Origin: Glycine soja
Taxonomy: Eukaryota > Streptophyta > Magnoliopsida > Fabales > Fabaceae
Length of the DNA stretch: 64,000 nucleotides
Assembly (NCBI RefSeq): GCF_004193775.1
Contig: NC_041018.1
Location: 40,466,677-40,530,676 of the forward strand
Reading direction: 5' to 3'
Positions 51,674-63,555 of this stretch are shown here, one piece after another. The translations under genes and the position numbers were made by a program. The notes beneath the pieces were generated by a model, which was not told the DNA's origin, did no database searches, and saw only the letters and a program-made list of their open reading frames with translations. Each line of letters opens with the position of its first letter. Positions within the stretch are counted from its first letter, which is position 1.

Positions 51674-53837
51674 TTTTTTTACGTGTTTTTAGTTTTTATT
51701 CACTCCGAGTCCTTGTTGCCTCCTAGCTTGGTCTCGATGTTGTTTTCTCTATACAAAATTAATGTGAACATGATGTTTGACTTGTTGACTCATTGTGATT
51801 CAACTGCTGGACCATTAAGCTAGCTATGCTAATGTTAATGTACATGCACGAATTTTCAGAAATTCCTTCTGTTAATTGGCCCTTTTGTTTAATTTCTTTT
51901 TACCATTATATTTTAGAGTAATAGTACTTGTAAACTTCATTTTTTTGGGTATATAGGTGGAAGACAAAAAAAAAATAAAGAAAAAGATCGAGAAACTGAT
52001 AATTATATGATGATAAATGACGTTGTAAAGAAATAATAAAATAAATAAGAAAGAAAAATAGACTGAAATGAAAGTAAGATAGAAAATAAATTGATTGTAT
52101 GTTTAGTATTTTCCTTTTTTTACAAATTTTTTTGTTAACATCAGTACAAATTCAGGTAATCAAAAGTTAAAATTTTGTTATTTAAAATAAAAAATATATT
52201 ATAGTTCTATATTTTTTTATATAAAAAATATTTTCAATAATTTCTTTTTAAATTTAGTTACTTAAAATTAATTTTGAAGAATGATATTAAAAAAAAAACC
52301 ATACTAATTGAAACTGTCTTAAGGAATTAATTACAGAATTGATTTTTTTTTTTGTAAAATATAATGTGAAGTTTAATGATACACTAATATATATCCACTA
52401 TAAAAAATTTGTTTATTATTCCTTAATTAGTGTTTCTCGTCTGCAAGACTTTATTTACAAAACCTTTTTTTTAATTCACGTGTGTCTTTAGCTTTTTGCT
52501 TATCTTTTTTATTACAAGCTTCTATAACGAGACTTTACCAGTACATAGATTTTGATGAGTAAAACCTAGGGTTTCTATAGGTATATCGTATATATGTAGG
52601 TGGTCATTTTCTACGTGGACTCTTGATAATGCTTTCATATTACTCATCTATTAGATCGTCAATGTATTGACATTTGATCCCAATGCGTAGCAAAAAGTCT
52701 AGTATCTGGTTCAAATCTCTATGTGTTACATATATGCCACACTTTTTTAAGAAAAAAGTAAAAGTGATTTCGGTGATACAATATGAACTTCAAAGTTCAA
52801 TTTAAATGGTAATTGCCAGTGATACCAGGTTGATATATGAGCATAAAATAATTGTTGGGTTCTTACTTGGTTGTGGAACAACTAATCCACCACCTTTTTT
52901 TTTTTAACTCTACCACAATAATAATATAATAATAATAATGAATTATCATTTTTTCACACACATGAATGAATAATCAAGAAATTCAGTTGCATTCACTTAC
53001 TTATAATCACTTGACACGTGATATAATGTTGTAATATTTGGTAATGTTTCGCTACCAAAATTGAGCTTACCAACAAAATTTGTTCCTCGCTTAATTATGA
53101 GGATTGGATGTACAAAATTCACTTCTTTCCCTTTCCGGCCGGCACCTTCATAATAAGATCACATAGCTTCAACATCTCACTCTCGTTAATTAATTCCACG
53201 CCAAATTGAAACATTGGAATGTTTACATCACATGTCATCTTACCTTCCAAAGCCAATAACAAACTCCTAGCGATGCCGTTTTAAATTGTATATATTAGAA
53301 ATTGGATTTTGAATTTGGAGTTTTGTTTACCACACTACATATTGATCATGAGTGCGCTAATGAATGGACCCATTTTTCATTAGTTTCTTTTAATTAGAAC
53401 ATGTTTACTACCTTTTATGCTAATTTGTTCTTCCACTTTTCAGGACACCGTGGCAATCATCAATAGAGACAAAAACAGACAACAGTAGACAAGAAGAACC
53501 CGAAATCGGTTTGACGTATTCTCACCTCAAGGGAAATAATAATAATGAAACCATGGTAAGTTTGGGACGACGCAAAAATGGATCTAGCATGTGGCTTGTA
53601 GTTTTGAAATTGCATGGTATTATGAATATTCTAAATGGCTTATGTCACTCACTCACCAGTGTAGTAATATTTTTTCTTAAACAGGTGGATGGGCACAACA
53701 ATTCTGGAGGGTTGGATTCTTCCCCTTTGTCACGTTCCTCCGAGGCAATGCTTGACCTTGAATTCACCCTTGGAAGGCCCAATTGGCAAAAAGACCACCC
53801 CGAATCATCAAGAGAGTTAACTCTTCTCAAGTGTTAG
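49691..53837 (+). CDS. KAN4: KANADI GARP transcription factor, KAN4/ATS-like (six exons, 330 aa)
   Basis: The exons are 49691-50177, 50520-50596, 51092-51137, 51470-51587, 53444-53555 and 53685-53837; all joins are GT-AG and in frame. The N-terminus has PDLSLNISPP (an LxLxL/EAR-like repression motif), a Ser-rich stretch and His-rich runs, then PHIYGRDFKRS. The GARP (MYB-like) DNA-binding domain spans about residues 133-205: RAPRMRWTTTLHAHFVHAVQ, LLGGHERATPKSVLELMNV, KDLTLAHVKSHLQMYRTVK. The C-terminus has LDLEFTLGRPNW and ends LTLLKC. The HAHFVHAVQ variant, the GRDFKRS block and the C-terminal LLKC point to KAN4 (ABERRANT TESTA SHAPE) rather than KAN1-3. In Arabidopsis KAN4 sets the boundary between ovule integuments and affects seed-coat development. 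The 77-bp second exon is typical of the family. Intron 4 is long (1.86 kb) and holds a (TA)n tract. Confidence 0.95.
51207..51260. repeat. (ATT)18 microsatellite in KAN4-like intron 3
   Basis: A trinucleotide tract of about 54 bp, 70 bp after the third exon. It produces a spurious poly-Leu reading frame. Confidence 0.95.
51629..51671. repeat. (AT)21 microsatellite in KAN4-like intron 4
   Basis: An AT dinucleotide tract of about 43 bp, 41 bp after the fourth exon of the KAN4-like gene. Confidence 0.9.
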
Positions 53838-54485
53838 AATCAAATTAAGGGTGTTGTTAATTATTATTCTTAAAGATATTAGTTAAGGAACCAAAAGAAA
53901 AAAAAATATTTATTTTAAAAATCATAGGAGATTGAAAAAATTTTTATGGACAATATAATTTTATAATTCTCAATATTTTTTTTAATTTCTTAACCAATGT
54001 CTTAAGAATATATATTAATATTTATCCTAATTAAATAAACACAACACTACATCACACATTAATTCACATCACACCCCCTTAAATTTCCTTGTCATTGAAA
54101 CACCGTACTAGATGATATATGTGGAGGGAAGAAATTATAAGAGATGAAGGGAAATTATTCCTTGTGAATGATTTTTTATTGGTGATGTATATCGTTCTGA
54201 GTTGTGTCTGGGGAGAGATGAGGAATGGGATAAAAGGGTTTTGCTAGAAAACATATGCTTCAGTCCAAAGAAATTCAGGCATATTGTCTTTGATGTCATT
54301 TTCGGTGCAAGGTATATACAACATTATTATGAAAAAAAATTAGAATGGCTCTTTCAGGGCATGGACCATGGGTTATAGTTACGCGAAATAGGACCCATTT
54401 GAGAATGCTGATATTGGACAGGTGGGTCACGTTTTGTGCCAGCACCATCATAACATCGTTCTCATCATATCTGTACCCGAGAGAA

Positions 54486-54521
<36 letters not shown>

Positions 54522-55759
54522 GTTAAAATTACTAATGCAAACTGTTGTTCACGAGGTTCCATACTCACCAATGTTGTTCATTGATGTTTGAAGCACACAC
54601 CACTTTCTAACCTTTTCGTTAACTAAAATTCCCAACTTACTTTTTCTCCCTTCTTCTTCCTTTTATAACCTTTTCCTCCCATAATTCGTATAAGTTTTCT
54701 TCCTGAGCTTTGTTATTCGCAGAGTCAAAAGTACAACAGATATTCCTCAAAATATGAAATTTGATGAAACTAGCCACTTCATCCATCGTTTCACTCTTGT
54801 ATAACAACAAACCAAAAGTCATTTTCAACCTTTGTTTATTGAACTATCGAGCATCTCATTAATTCTTTTGGCTAGGGTTATTTAAGAGTTTAATATGCAT
54901 ATATATTCCACTAATATATATCTATTAAGAGTAGTAATCAAACATCATTCTTAAGGCTTGCTATGATTATTTATAGAAGAAGAAAATAAGAAAGAAAAAA
55001 AGAAGAAAAAATAAATATGTTATAAACTAAATTGGTAGAAACTCTTTTCATATTAAACATTTTAATTTATGTTTAAATACTTTTTTAGTCTTTATAATTT
55101 AATACTTTTTATTTTATTTTTTGTCCTTATAAAGTTTTTCAGTCTTACAAATTATATTTGTTTTATTTTTTATCTTTATAACGCTTTAGATAATACTTTT
55201 TTTCCTGTTCAAAGAACATTAACGACTAAAAATAAAAACAAACATAATTTATAAGGACTAAAAGAAATTGAAAGGATAAAAAATAAAAAAACACTAAATT
55301 ACAATGATTATAAAGATATTTAAACTTTTAATTTATCTATAAGCTTATTTTGACTTATAAGAGAAGTTTGTTTTATCTTATTTTCATTATTCTTTTCTCT
55401 TCTAAGTGTTTATAGAGAAATTTATCCAAATAATGCATGATATGATTTTTAAGATAATTATTAGAAAATCAACAAACTTATATTATATATTTTGTGATTA
55501 AAGGATTGTATAAAAATATTTAATTTTCACTCTTAGTGGGTAATATGTAATATTTATTATTCTATTAATATTTTTCTCATCCACCAACTTTACATACAAC
55601 TGAAAAAATTGCCTGTGTGTTTGTGCATAAAGTTTGTGTTGCCAAATTATATACATTTACTTAAGTGCATGCTTAAATTGATTTATCCTGAAATAAAAAT
55701 AAAATATCTCATAAACGGTATTATAAACAATTTTTCTAAAAACAAAACGTAATTGAACA
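53838..55759. other. 3' flank of the KAN4-like gene and intergenic sequence
   Basis: AT-rich. It contains the probable 3' untranslated region and a (TA)14 tract at 54491-54518. No gene recognised. Confidence 0.5.
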
Positions 55760-57180
55760 AACAAGCATACTGGCTGATAACTTTTCCTTTTCCTCAGTGC
55801 TTTGTGAGTCTTTTTGCTAGTACGTATCAAAAGGTCTAGTTCTGTCCATCTGTGGCTGTGGCCCATTAGAAATCTTTTCTTGTGGGCCGAAGTTCGGTTT
55901 TCTGTTTTGGACAAATTTTAAATCATCCAATATTGTAAGCACCGTCCCTTCTTGTGTTGTAGAAAATTGAAGAAGTAAACCTACCTGTGTTATGACTTCT
56001 GATTTATGAATTTACACTGAATTCTGTCATTGACAGAAAGAAAGAAAAAACCTGAATCCTCCCTCTGTCCCGAGTTGTTCATGATACGGTTATTTGGATT
56101 CAACACATGCAAAATGAGTAGAGATAAATTAAAAGTAATATAAATAGTTGATTAAAAAAAATTAACAATTGATATTTCAGTAAATTTATGATTTATTCTG
56201 TAAAAAAAATATGATTTATGATTAAGATTGCTTATTTTATCCTTTAAGGTGAACTACTAACTTTACAGGAGTTGGATCCCAGTTTTCTTTAATTTTTCTA
56301 GAGGGTACATAATTTGCCAAACAATTACTGGCCGATGTTATTTATAACAAGAAATGTTGGCTTTAAAGTTTTGATGAGGATAGTTTTTTTAAAGGTATGA
56401 ATTTGATCATTGTATGGGTTATGTTGGCTAGAAGTGGCGAAGATTCAGTCCTACGCACGATAACTAAAGTGAAAGAATGTATCTTTTTACATATACATTT
56501 TTAATTATATTAATAGATTAATATAAGTCAACGAAATATTGATTAATTGATCGTGACATAAAATAACAATATCGATTGATTAGACTGCTTGATATTTATG
56601 GGAGCAAAATGACCAGGTTCGTTAAGAAAACGAGTCCATTGTGGACCAGACCAAACTTAACAAACTTCTTTCTAATTTCTTAGTCAGTCTAAAACAAAGT
56701 TTTATTGCTTAATTAATAGTTAGTATTGGTTAAGCCCTAAAGAAACAAATAAACACCGAGTGTTTAACTTTTCCTTTTTCCTTAATTAGAAAGTCTCTTT
56801 CTGTACGTGTCAAAAAGTATCCGCTGCATGCCGCAGCCCATTTGAACACTTTTCTCGTGGGCCGAAGTTCTCTTTGCTGATCGGCACCGTCCCTTGTGTT
56901 GTACGAAAAATGGAAAAAAAAAAGTTATAGGCCCACCCATATCGTACGAAAAATGGAAAAAAAAAACTGAATTCCCTGTCCTCATATTTTTCTTTTTGTA
57001 AGGGAGTTGTTATCATGCTACTGTTTCTTTAACCTTTTACAGGGTGTCATAATTTTCCAAATAATTATTTGCTGCTATTTATCACAATAAAAATGTTGGT
57101 TTTTATGTTTTGATCATGGTTAAGTTTTTTCAAGATATTAAGTGCTTTCTTGCATGGGTTGTTAATATTTGACTTACAAC
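55760..57180. repeat. Diverged tandem segmental duplication
   Basis: Copy A (about 55760-56440) and copy B (about 56760-57180) share collinear blocks: AACTTTTCCTTTT, a TCAAAA(A)G block, CTTGTGGGCCGAAGTTC / CTCGTGGGCCGAAGTTC, GCACCGTCCCTT..TGTGTTGTA, AATTTGCCAAACAATTA / AATTTTCCAAATAATTA, GAAATGTTGGCTTT / AAAATGTTGGTTTT, and GCATGGGTT-type ends. Copy A is longer because of an extra stretch near 56060-56260. Copy B has its own 23-bp internal duplication (56901-56923 and 56944-56966). No open frame is preserved in both copies. An old local duplication of non-coding DNA, or of a repeat, is the best reading. Confidence 0.7.
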
Positions 57181-58689
57181 TGAACACACACGTTGTTGTC
57201 AATTGTATAGAGTAAATATGTGTTCGTAAGCAAAACTAATTTAGTTTAAATGTTTAATGCGATACATTGTGAATATATATCAGTTTACACATGTAATTAA
57301 TTCAATCCTTTCACTTCCAGATTCCTACAATAATTCAGCTCCCATGCCAACTTTTTGCTGCATGGCTAGTATATTATACCAATTTAAATGGTACGTACAG
57401 ATAGAGGTTGGACATGTAACGAATTAAGTTTGAATTCTCATTAAGACAAATACGCATCTTTAGTGCTCGAGCCTCGAATGCCATCAAGTTAAGATTTTAT
57501 GGTTCAATGGGATGTGATCACACAACATGATTCAGACGTTTTATTCTGCATATCCATCACATGAACAGATCAAATTCCTGACAGTAGAGAGCTTAAGATA
57601 AACAAAACCTCTCCAACACTATTAAAACTCTCCCATACCATTAGTGAATGCTGCAATTATTTCACATATAATTCTTTAGGATTCTAGTAGTGTACATAAA
57701 ATGCACCATTACATAGACCAAGCTATTACTATTTTTTGTGTAAAATCACAACGATATTTTTTTGTTCTTTTTTACAAAGAAAATAAATTAAGTTCTTAAT
57801 TTCTATAAAAATAAAATAAAATTTAATATAGTATTAGCTTAAAAAGAAATTAATGGGAACTTTGTAACCTTCGCTTTTGATAACTGTGCTTCGACATAGT
57901 GGAGATTGATAAAAAGAACTATATTGCTATCAACTACAGCCCATAAAGAATTAATTAAAGATATAGTAATATGTTTATTTATTTTTTTTATAATAACTCG
58001 AGACTTTATTTAAGGAGATTAAAAGTTTAACACTACTCAAATCAATAACTTGACAGTAATATATTTATCTAATAAAATAAGATAAATCCTATTGTAAAAA
58101 AAATAAAAAATAAAAATTGAAGTTTGCAATACACATCACCGGCAGTATGAATGCCTTGATAAAAACTCTGTTCAAAAAGCAATGTTTGTGAGCCATTATT
58201 GTCTGCCCGTTATTTTCAAGACATTGGGTTGAACATAGGAATGTTGACAGCATCAAATTACCCTATTAGACCATTCGTAACTCTTTTTTGAAGAGGACAA
58301 TTCGTAACTCTAGTGATTATAATTAATAAATATATATTTTTAATTTCATGACCCTTTTAAAATAAAAATAAAAGAAAAGGTCACTATAAACTTAATGTCT
58401 CCTGGTCTTTTTTATCATCAAATAGGAGAAATAACGACAACAATATATAACAATTCTCTTCATTTAAAAAGAAAATATCTATCTTTCCATCTAAAAACTC
58501 TTAAGTCCTACTTATACCTCAACAACCACAAGCACCTTGCACGGCCCAAATTCATCAAAAGGATTAAGAAGAAAAAGTATACACAAAAAAGAGGACAAGC
58601 AAGCTATGTAAACATGTACTAAGGTATATAGCCTCTCTGTCATGTGCAAAAGGATTTGTAACAAATGTGGGGATAAAGTCTCAGTAACA
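57181..58689. other. Intergenic, no gene recognised
   Basis: AT-rich sequence with only short open frames such as 58395-58622; no domain or bounded repeat seen. Confidence 0.5.
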
Positions 58690-59065
58690 AAAGGAGTCTA
58701 GCAAAGAATCATGAGACAAGTATTTTTCAGACGATAAATATAACCAATAATAAAATTGAAATATTTGGTAAAATGAACTGCATAATTTTCCACCGGTTCC
58801 TTATCTCCAAAGGAACAATATGCTCATCTTTGAAAGCTTGCACTACCAACATTGAATCACATTCTAACCACAATTTCTCCAACTCTCAATGGTCTTGGCA
58901 GCTGCCAATAATTCAGCAAAAAGAGCATGTTTGACGTGCCTATATTGAACATCCCTACATGTACATAATGGTTTCTGAAAACTCCTCTGCATCAAACCAG
59001 GCCCGGAGAGCCTTTTTCCACTCCATCAATGTTGCACTTGACCCATCCCCAGCTTATGGGAGGGT
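58690..59065 (-). pseudogene. LINE-type RNase H domain fragment (relic)
   Basis: The minus strand from 59065 reads SWGWVKCNIDGVEKGSPGLV, stop, CRGVFRNHYV ... NIGTSN, then in a second frame ALFAELLAAAKTIESWRN, and later CDSMLVVQAFKDEHIV and GYIYRLKNT. In order these are the WVKCNTDGA..G.PG, GGVFR, ALFAELLA, ECDS and HIYREGN segments of the RNase H-like domain carried by plant LINE retrotransposons. Stops and frameshifts show it is dead. The aspartate of NIDG and the glutamate of FAELLA match conserved acidic positions of RNase H folds. Confidence 0.7.
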
Positions 59066-60240
59066 GCCAAGTGAAGACTCTTGTTACTATATATCTTGAA
59101 AACAAGACTTTTTTTCTAACCATAATATCTTATTTCGTGTCATGATTCTTTTCTTGCTTATGTCAGTTATTTGTTTTTTTTTCTTTGTGATATATTACAT
59201 TCGTAAATTTATATTAAATAAATTTTTTATTGACTATGACATGTCAACTTGTAATTGATATGGTAATATACATATTATGATTGAAGATAGCTATAGAAAT
59301 ACATGAGGCATGAGCTCTTGTGATAATTCATAATTTAATTCTGAATAATTGAATCCAATTCTATATCAACGCTAAAGTATAGATTTCTTACAAATTTTTA
59401 TGTTAAACATGAATTTAGTAGGGTAAATTTCAAGTGGCATTAATTGAACTCATATGTATAGTGTGTATTGAAAAGTATATGTGCCACTACTGCGTCTGCA
59501 AATTAAAATAGTATGTAATTAAACAACCTAATAATGACTATTAGAATAACTAATTATAAATTTTAATTTAAATTGAATGATTAATTTGAATTGGTTGTAA
59601 ATTGATTCATTGAATTATTGTAATGTAAATTGAATAAATAATATATTATAAAGCACATGCAATTATCTTTTTTTTTTCCTAATTAATTGTAGGAGTAACA
59701 TTTGTCAATCAAATTTCTGAATTTAATATAATATTCTCTCAAATAATATTGGTAAATTTTAAACATTACTTTAACATCAAAATCAATATCAATATGTTTT
59801 AAAGATCTCACCAATGTTGTCGACAGAGCATGACATGTGAAATGTGTATTAACAATTCCAGTCAATAATAATAACACACACATATATATATATATATACA
59901 CGCAGTATATTGATATTGATAATTGATTAATAAAATACATTATTATATTTAATTATGATAATTGAAGTGTTTATAATCCGTGTAAATTCTGATTAAACTA
60001 ATCAACTAATAAATTAAATTATTAAATCTTAAATAAATTTTAATTTTATATAAGATAAAAATTTAATAAAATAAATAAAATATATTTTATAATTATAATA
60101 ACTTACTGTAAATAATAATATTATCATAAAGAATAATAACTGATATTATCTTATGTATTATAATTCATTTAGATTTATAATAAAATAATATTTTTTTATT
60201 AAGCAATATTGATTTAAGTTTATGATTGCATAAATAATCC

Positions 60241-60294
<54 letters not shown>

Positions 60295-61013
60295 CTATAA
60301 AAGTACACCAAAAAGTATTATAGCTATAAAAAAGTAATCCATCATGTAGTAATTAATTGTGTAGTTAATCAAAACTAATTTAATATATCTTTTTTAAGTT
60401 TATATTTTCAATTTAAATATAAGTCTTAATGTATAGTGGTTTTCAATATAGAAGAGATACTTTGCACTTAAACAAAAAAAGATATAGAAGAAATACTTTC
60501 AATTTCCTGTCTTCTTTCTACAGAAACAACGAGATCGATCAGGAGCTAGAGAATCTCGTAAGAAGAATTAAACAAATAGAATCACGAATGGATTTCTTAA
60601 ACGAAATGATGATCAAAAGTTTTACTCACAAGGACAAGACTATGCTCACCCGTTATTGAAGAAAAAGTGGAAACAACGGAACAATGTCAATTAATGAACT
60701 GAATCTTATTAATTGCTCAATAATACAACAATGGAGGAGGCATCTTGAAGAACTCAAAGCAGATAGGAATGAGATGATTGTCAAGGGTGCATGTAACAAT
60801 CGCCCAAGGCCTAGTGTGATTCTCTGCTAGCTGTCGATATTTTAATTTTTACGTGGTGTAGAATATGGGCATCCCTTTAGGTCCATGGTTGATATTTTTC
60901 TTTTATTTTTGGTGAAAAGGTCCATGGTTGATATGATTAAGTGGTTGATTGTTAAAGATTGGGAAGTAAAGGTCTGTCATGTGTACAGGGAACAAAATAG
61001 CTTAGATGATTTT
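59066..61013. other. Intergenic, AT-rich, with a possible small gene fragment
   Basis: This includes a (TA)n tract at 60243-60290. At 60530-60660 and 60684-60830 two neighbouring plus-strand frames look protein-like (heptad-rich ELENLVRRIKQIESRMDFLN, then WRRHLEELKADRNEM), but I recognise no family and they are separated by a stop and a frame change. They may be exons of a pseudogene. The rest is featureless. Confidence 0.4.
60243..60290. repeat. (TA)24 microsatellite
   Basis: A TA dinucleotide tract of about 48 bp between the LINE RNase H relic and the copia element. Confidence 0.9.
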
Positions 61014-61154
61014 TGTTAGGATAAGAGAAGCTTGGGCTTAGTTCTCTTGTATATATGTGCTTACTTGTACCAAGTAACTGGTTTATCTTTGTAATGTCTA
61101 TATAAGGCACCTTGCCTAACATGAATAAGATGAGGAAACACCCTTACACTAACA
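61014..61154 (+). repeat. 5' LTR of the copia element
   Basis: It starts TGTTAG and ends CTAACA, a perfect 6-bp terminal inverted repeat with the canonical TG...CA ends. A TATA box (TATATAAG, 61099-61106) and an AATAAG polyadenylation-like signal near 61123 lie inside. At 141 bp it is short for a copia LTR but not unprecedented; the rice element Tos17 has LTRs of about this size. The 3' copy is outside the window, so the left border rests on the terminal inverted repeat and the adjacent primer site. Confidence 0.75.
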
Positions 61155-61156
61155 AT

Positions 61157-61168
61157 TGGTATCAGGAG
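61157..61168 (+). other. Primer-binding site, initiator-Met tRNA type
   Basis: TGGTATCAGGAG, two bases after the LTR, matches the complement of the 3' end of plant initiator methionine tRNA (TGGTATCAGAGC) for nine bases and then differs by one extra G. Minus-strand DNA synthesis of copia elements is primed here. Confidence 0.8.
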
Positions 61169-61287
61169 TCCGCAGAGGGTCCTGAGTGCTAACAACCGCA
61201 GTTTGTTACACGCGTGTGATTGTAACCGTTTTCTGTTATCGTCTTCCTGGTTCTTTCGTTTTCTGTTTCGTTTCTTTCTGCAAATCC

Positions 61288-63555
61288 ATGGCGGAATCAT
61301 CCTTTCTGCAATCCTCTATTCCCAAATTTGATGGTCATTATGATCATTGGTCCATGTTGATGGAAAATCTCCTTCGTTCTAAGGAGTATTGGAGCATTAT
61401 TGAAGATGGAATCGTGGTAGCTCCTGCCAATTCCACTGCCGAGCAAAGCAAAGCAGCTGATGATAGCAAACTCAAAGATCTTAAAGCCAAGAACTATCTT
61501 TTCCAAGCCATTGATCGCACAATCTTGGAGACTATCTTGAACAAAGAAACTGCTCGTGATATTTGGACTTCAATGCGCCAGAAATTTCAAGGCTCCACCA
61601 AGGTAAAACGTGCTCAACTTCAAGCTTTGAGAAGAGAATTTGAAATTCTTTCTATGAAAGATAATGAGACTGTTAATGAGTATTTTTCAAGAACTTTAGC
61701 AATTGCAAATAAGATGACTGCGCATGGTGAGTCAATGGGTCAAACTAAGGTGGTAGAGAAGGTTCTTAGGTCCATGACATCAAAATTCAATTATGTTGTA
61801 TGTTCAATTGAAGAGTCTAATGATGTCACTGCTCTCACCATCGATGAATTGCAAAGTAGCCTCTTAGTGCATGAACAAAGAATGCAGTATACTCTTGAGA
61901 AAGATGAAGAACAGGCCTTGAAAGTCTCTTCTGCAGGAAGGGGTGGTAATCGAGGAAGAGGGAGGAATGGTGGTAGAGGAAGGGGTAGGGGAAGACAGAG
62001 TAAAGAACTTGTTGAATGCTATAGATGTCACAAGCTTGGGCATTATCAAAATGAATGTCCAACTTGGGAAGAAGGAGCCAATTATGCTGAATTCAATGAG
62101 AAAGAAGAGGTGTTGCTTATGGCACAAGAAAGCTCGAAAGAAGAGGTGTATGATGAGTCAAATGTGGAAATGTGGTTTCTTGACTCTGGGTGCAGTAACC
62201 ATATGGTTGGAAGAAAAGATTGGTTATTCAATTTTGATGATAGTTTTAGAGATTTTGTAAAATTGGGTGATAACTCCAAGATGCCTGTCATGGGAAAGGG
62301 AAATCTGAAGCTGTATATTGGTGGATTAGTTCAGGTGGTAACTGAGGTTTACTACCTTCCAGGATTGATGAACAACTTGCTCAGCATTGGTCAGCTTCAG
62401 CAAAAGAATCTCACCATTGTCTTCTCCAATGATTTGTGCAAAGTCTATCATGAGAATAGAGGCTTAATAATGTCAACTCAAATGTCTGTCAACAGAATGT
62501 ACATCATACATGCATCTGTCCTAACTCCCATGTGCATGAAAGTCGCAAATATGAGTCAATCTCAATTGTGGCATCATAGATATGGACACTTGAATTACAA
62601 AGGATTGCGTGTACTGGCTAAAAAGGAGATGGTCAAGGGGTTGCCTGAAATAGAAGAAACAGAAGAAATATGTGAAGATTGCATCATTGGCAAACAGCAC
62701 AGAGATTCTATACCAAAAACTGCGAATTGGATGGCAAATGAGAAGCTACAACTGGTTCATTCTGACATTTGTGGACCAATCAACCCTACATCAAATGGAG
62801 GCAGCAGGTATTTCATGACATTAACTGATGACTTTAGTAGAAAAACTTGGACTTATGTGTTAACAGAAAAAGCAAATGCTCTAGCTATTTTCAAACAATT
62901 CAAGGCTGTTGCTGAAAAAGAGACCAACTGTCAAATTAAGTGTTTAAGAACTGATAGAGGTGGTGAGTTCACTTCAACTGCATTTAATGATTTCTGCAGT
63001 AAAAATGGGATCAAGAGACAGTTGACTGCAGCATATACTCCACAGCAGAATGGAGTATCTGAGAGGAAAAACAGAACAATTATGAACATGGTTAGGAGCA
63101 TGCTTGCAGGGATGAAAGTTCCTAAGAGGTTCTGGCCAGAAGCAGTGTTATGGGCTACATATGTATTAAACAGAAGTCCAACAATGTCTGTCAAAGATAT
63201 CACTCCTGAAGAGGCATGGAGCAATGTGAAGCCTTCTGTTCATCATTTCAAAGTGTTTGGATGTTTAGCTTATGCTCATGTTACTGATACTCAAAGAAAG
63301 AAATTAGATCCCAAGAGTATCAAGTGTGTGAACTTGGGAATCAGTGAGGAGTCAAAGGCCTACAAGCTCTATGATCCTGTTGCTAAGAAGATCATAGTGA
63401 GCAGGGATGTAATATTTGATGAAACAAAGGGTTGGGAATGGGATGGAAAATCTCAAAAATTGCAAAGTATTGATGTAGAAGAGAGTGTAGATCCATCTGT
63501 AGCAGAAGATGTAAATGCACATGGTGACTCAAGTGATAATGAATCTCCACTGTAG
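61288..63555 (+). CDS. Copia gag-protease-integrase polyprotein, ends at a premature stop (755 aa)
   Basis: The start is MAESSFLQ at 61288; an upstream in-frame ATG at 61186 lies in the leader and is less likely. In order: gag region (about 10-215) with the FDGHYDHWSMLMENLLRSKE opening; an Arg/Gly-rich stretch (about 216-240); a CCHC zinc knuckle (C244, C247, H252, C257); the aspartic protease motif DSG at 299-301; a GAG-pre-integrase segment from about 427 (LWHHRYGHL); and the integrase core with D493, D556 and E592, a complete DD35E triad. The frame ends in TAG at 63553-63555, shortly after the integrase. The same frame continues open beyond it into the reverse transcriptase, so copia elements of this type would normally read through as one polyprotein and this copy is probably disabled by the stop. 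Confidence 0.9.
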   Translation: MAESSFLQSSIPKFDGHYDHWSMLMENLLRSKEYWSIIEDGIVVAPANSTAEQSKAADDSKLKDLKAKNYLFQAIDRTILETILNKETARDIWTSMRQKFQGSTKVKRAQLQALRREFEILSMKDNETVNEYFSRTLAIANKMTAHGESMGQTKVVEKVLRSMTSKFNYVVCSIEESNDVTALTIDELQSSLLVHEQRMQYTLEKDEEQALKVSSAGRGGNRGRGRNGGRGRGRGRQSKELVECYRCHKLGHYQNECPTWEEGANYAEFNEKEEVLLMAQESSKEEVYDESNVEMWFLDSGCSNHMVGRKDWLFNFDDSFRDFVKLGDNSKMPVMGKGNLKLYIGGLVQVVTEVYYLPGLMNNLLSIGQLQQKNLTIVFSNDLCKVYHENRGLIMSTQMSVNRMYIIHASVLTPMCMKVANMSQSQLWHHRYGHLNYKGLRVLAKKEMVKGLPEIEETEEICEDCIIGKQHRDSIPKTANWMANEKLQLVHSDICGPINPTSNGGSRYFMTLTDDFSRKTWTYVLTEKANALAIFKQFKAVAEKETNCQIKCLRTDRGGEFTSTAFNDFCSKNGIKRQLTAAYTPQQNGVSERKNRTIMNMVRSMLAGMKVPKRFWPEAVLWATYVLNRSPTMSVKDITPEEAWSNVKPSVHHFKVFGCLAYAHVTDTQRKKLDPKSIKCVNLGISEESKAYKLYDPVAKKIIVSRDVIFDETKGWEWDGKSQKLQSIDVEESVDPSVAEDVNAHGDSSDNESPL

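Noticed and set aside
56060..56260. Possible Stowaway element starting CTCCCTCTGTCCC
   Set aside because: No matching right terminal repeat and no clear TA duplication could be found.
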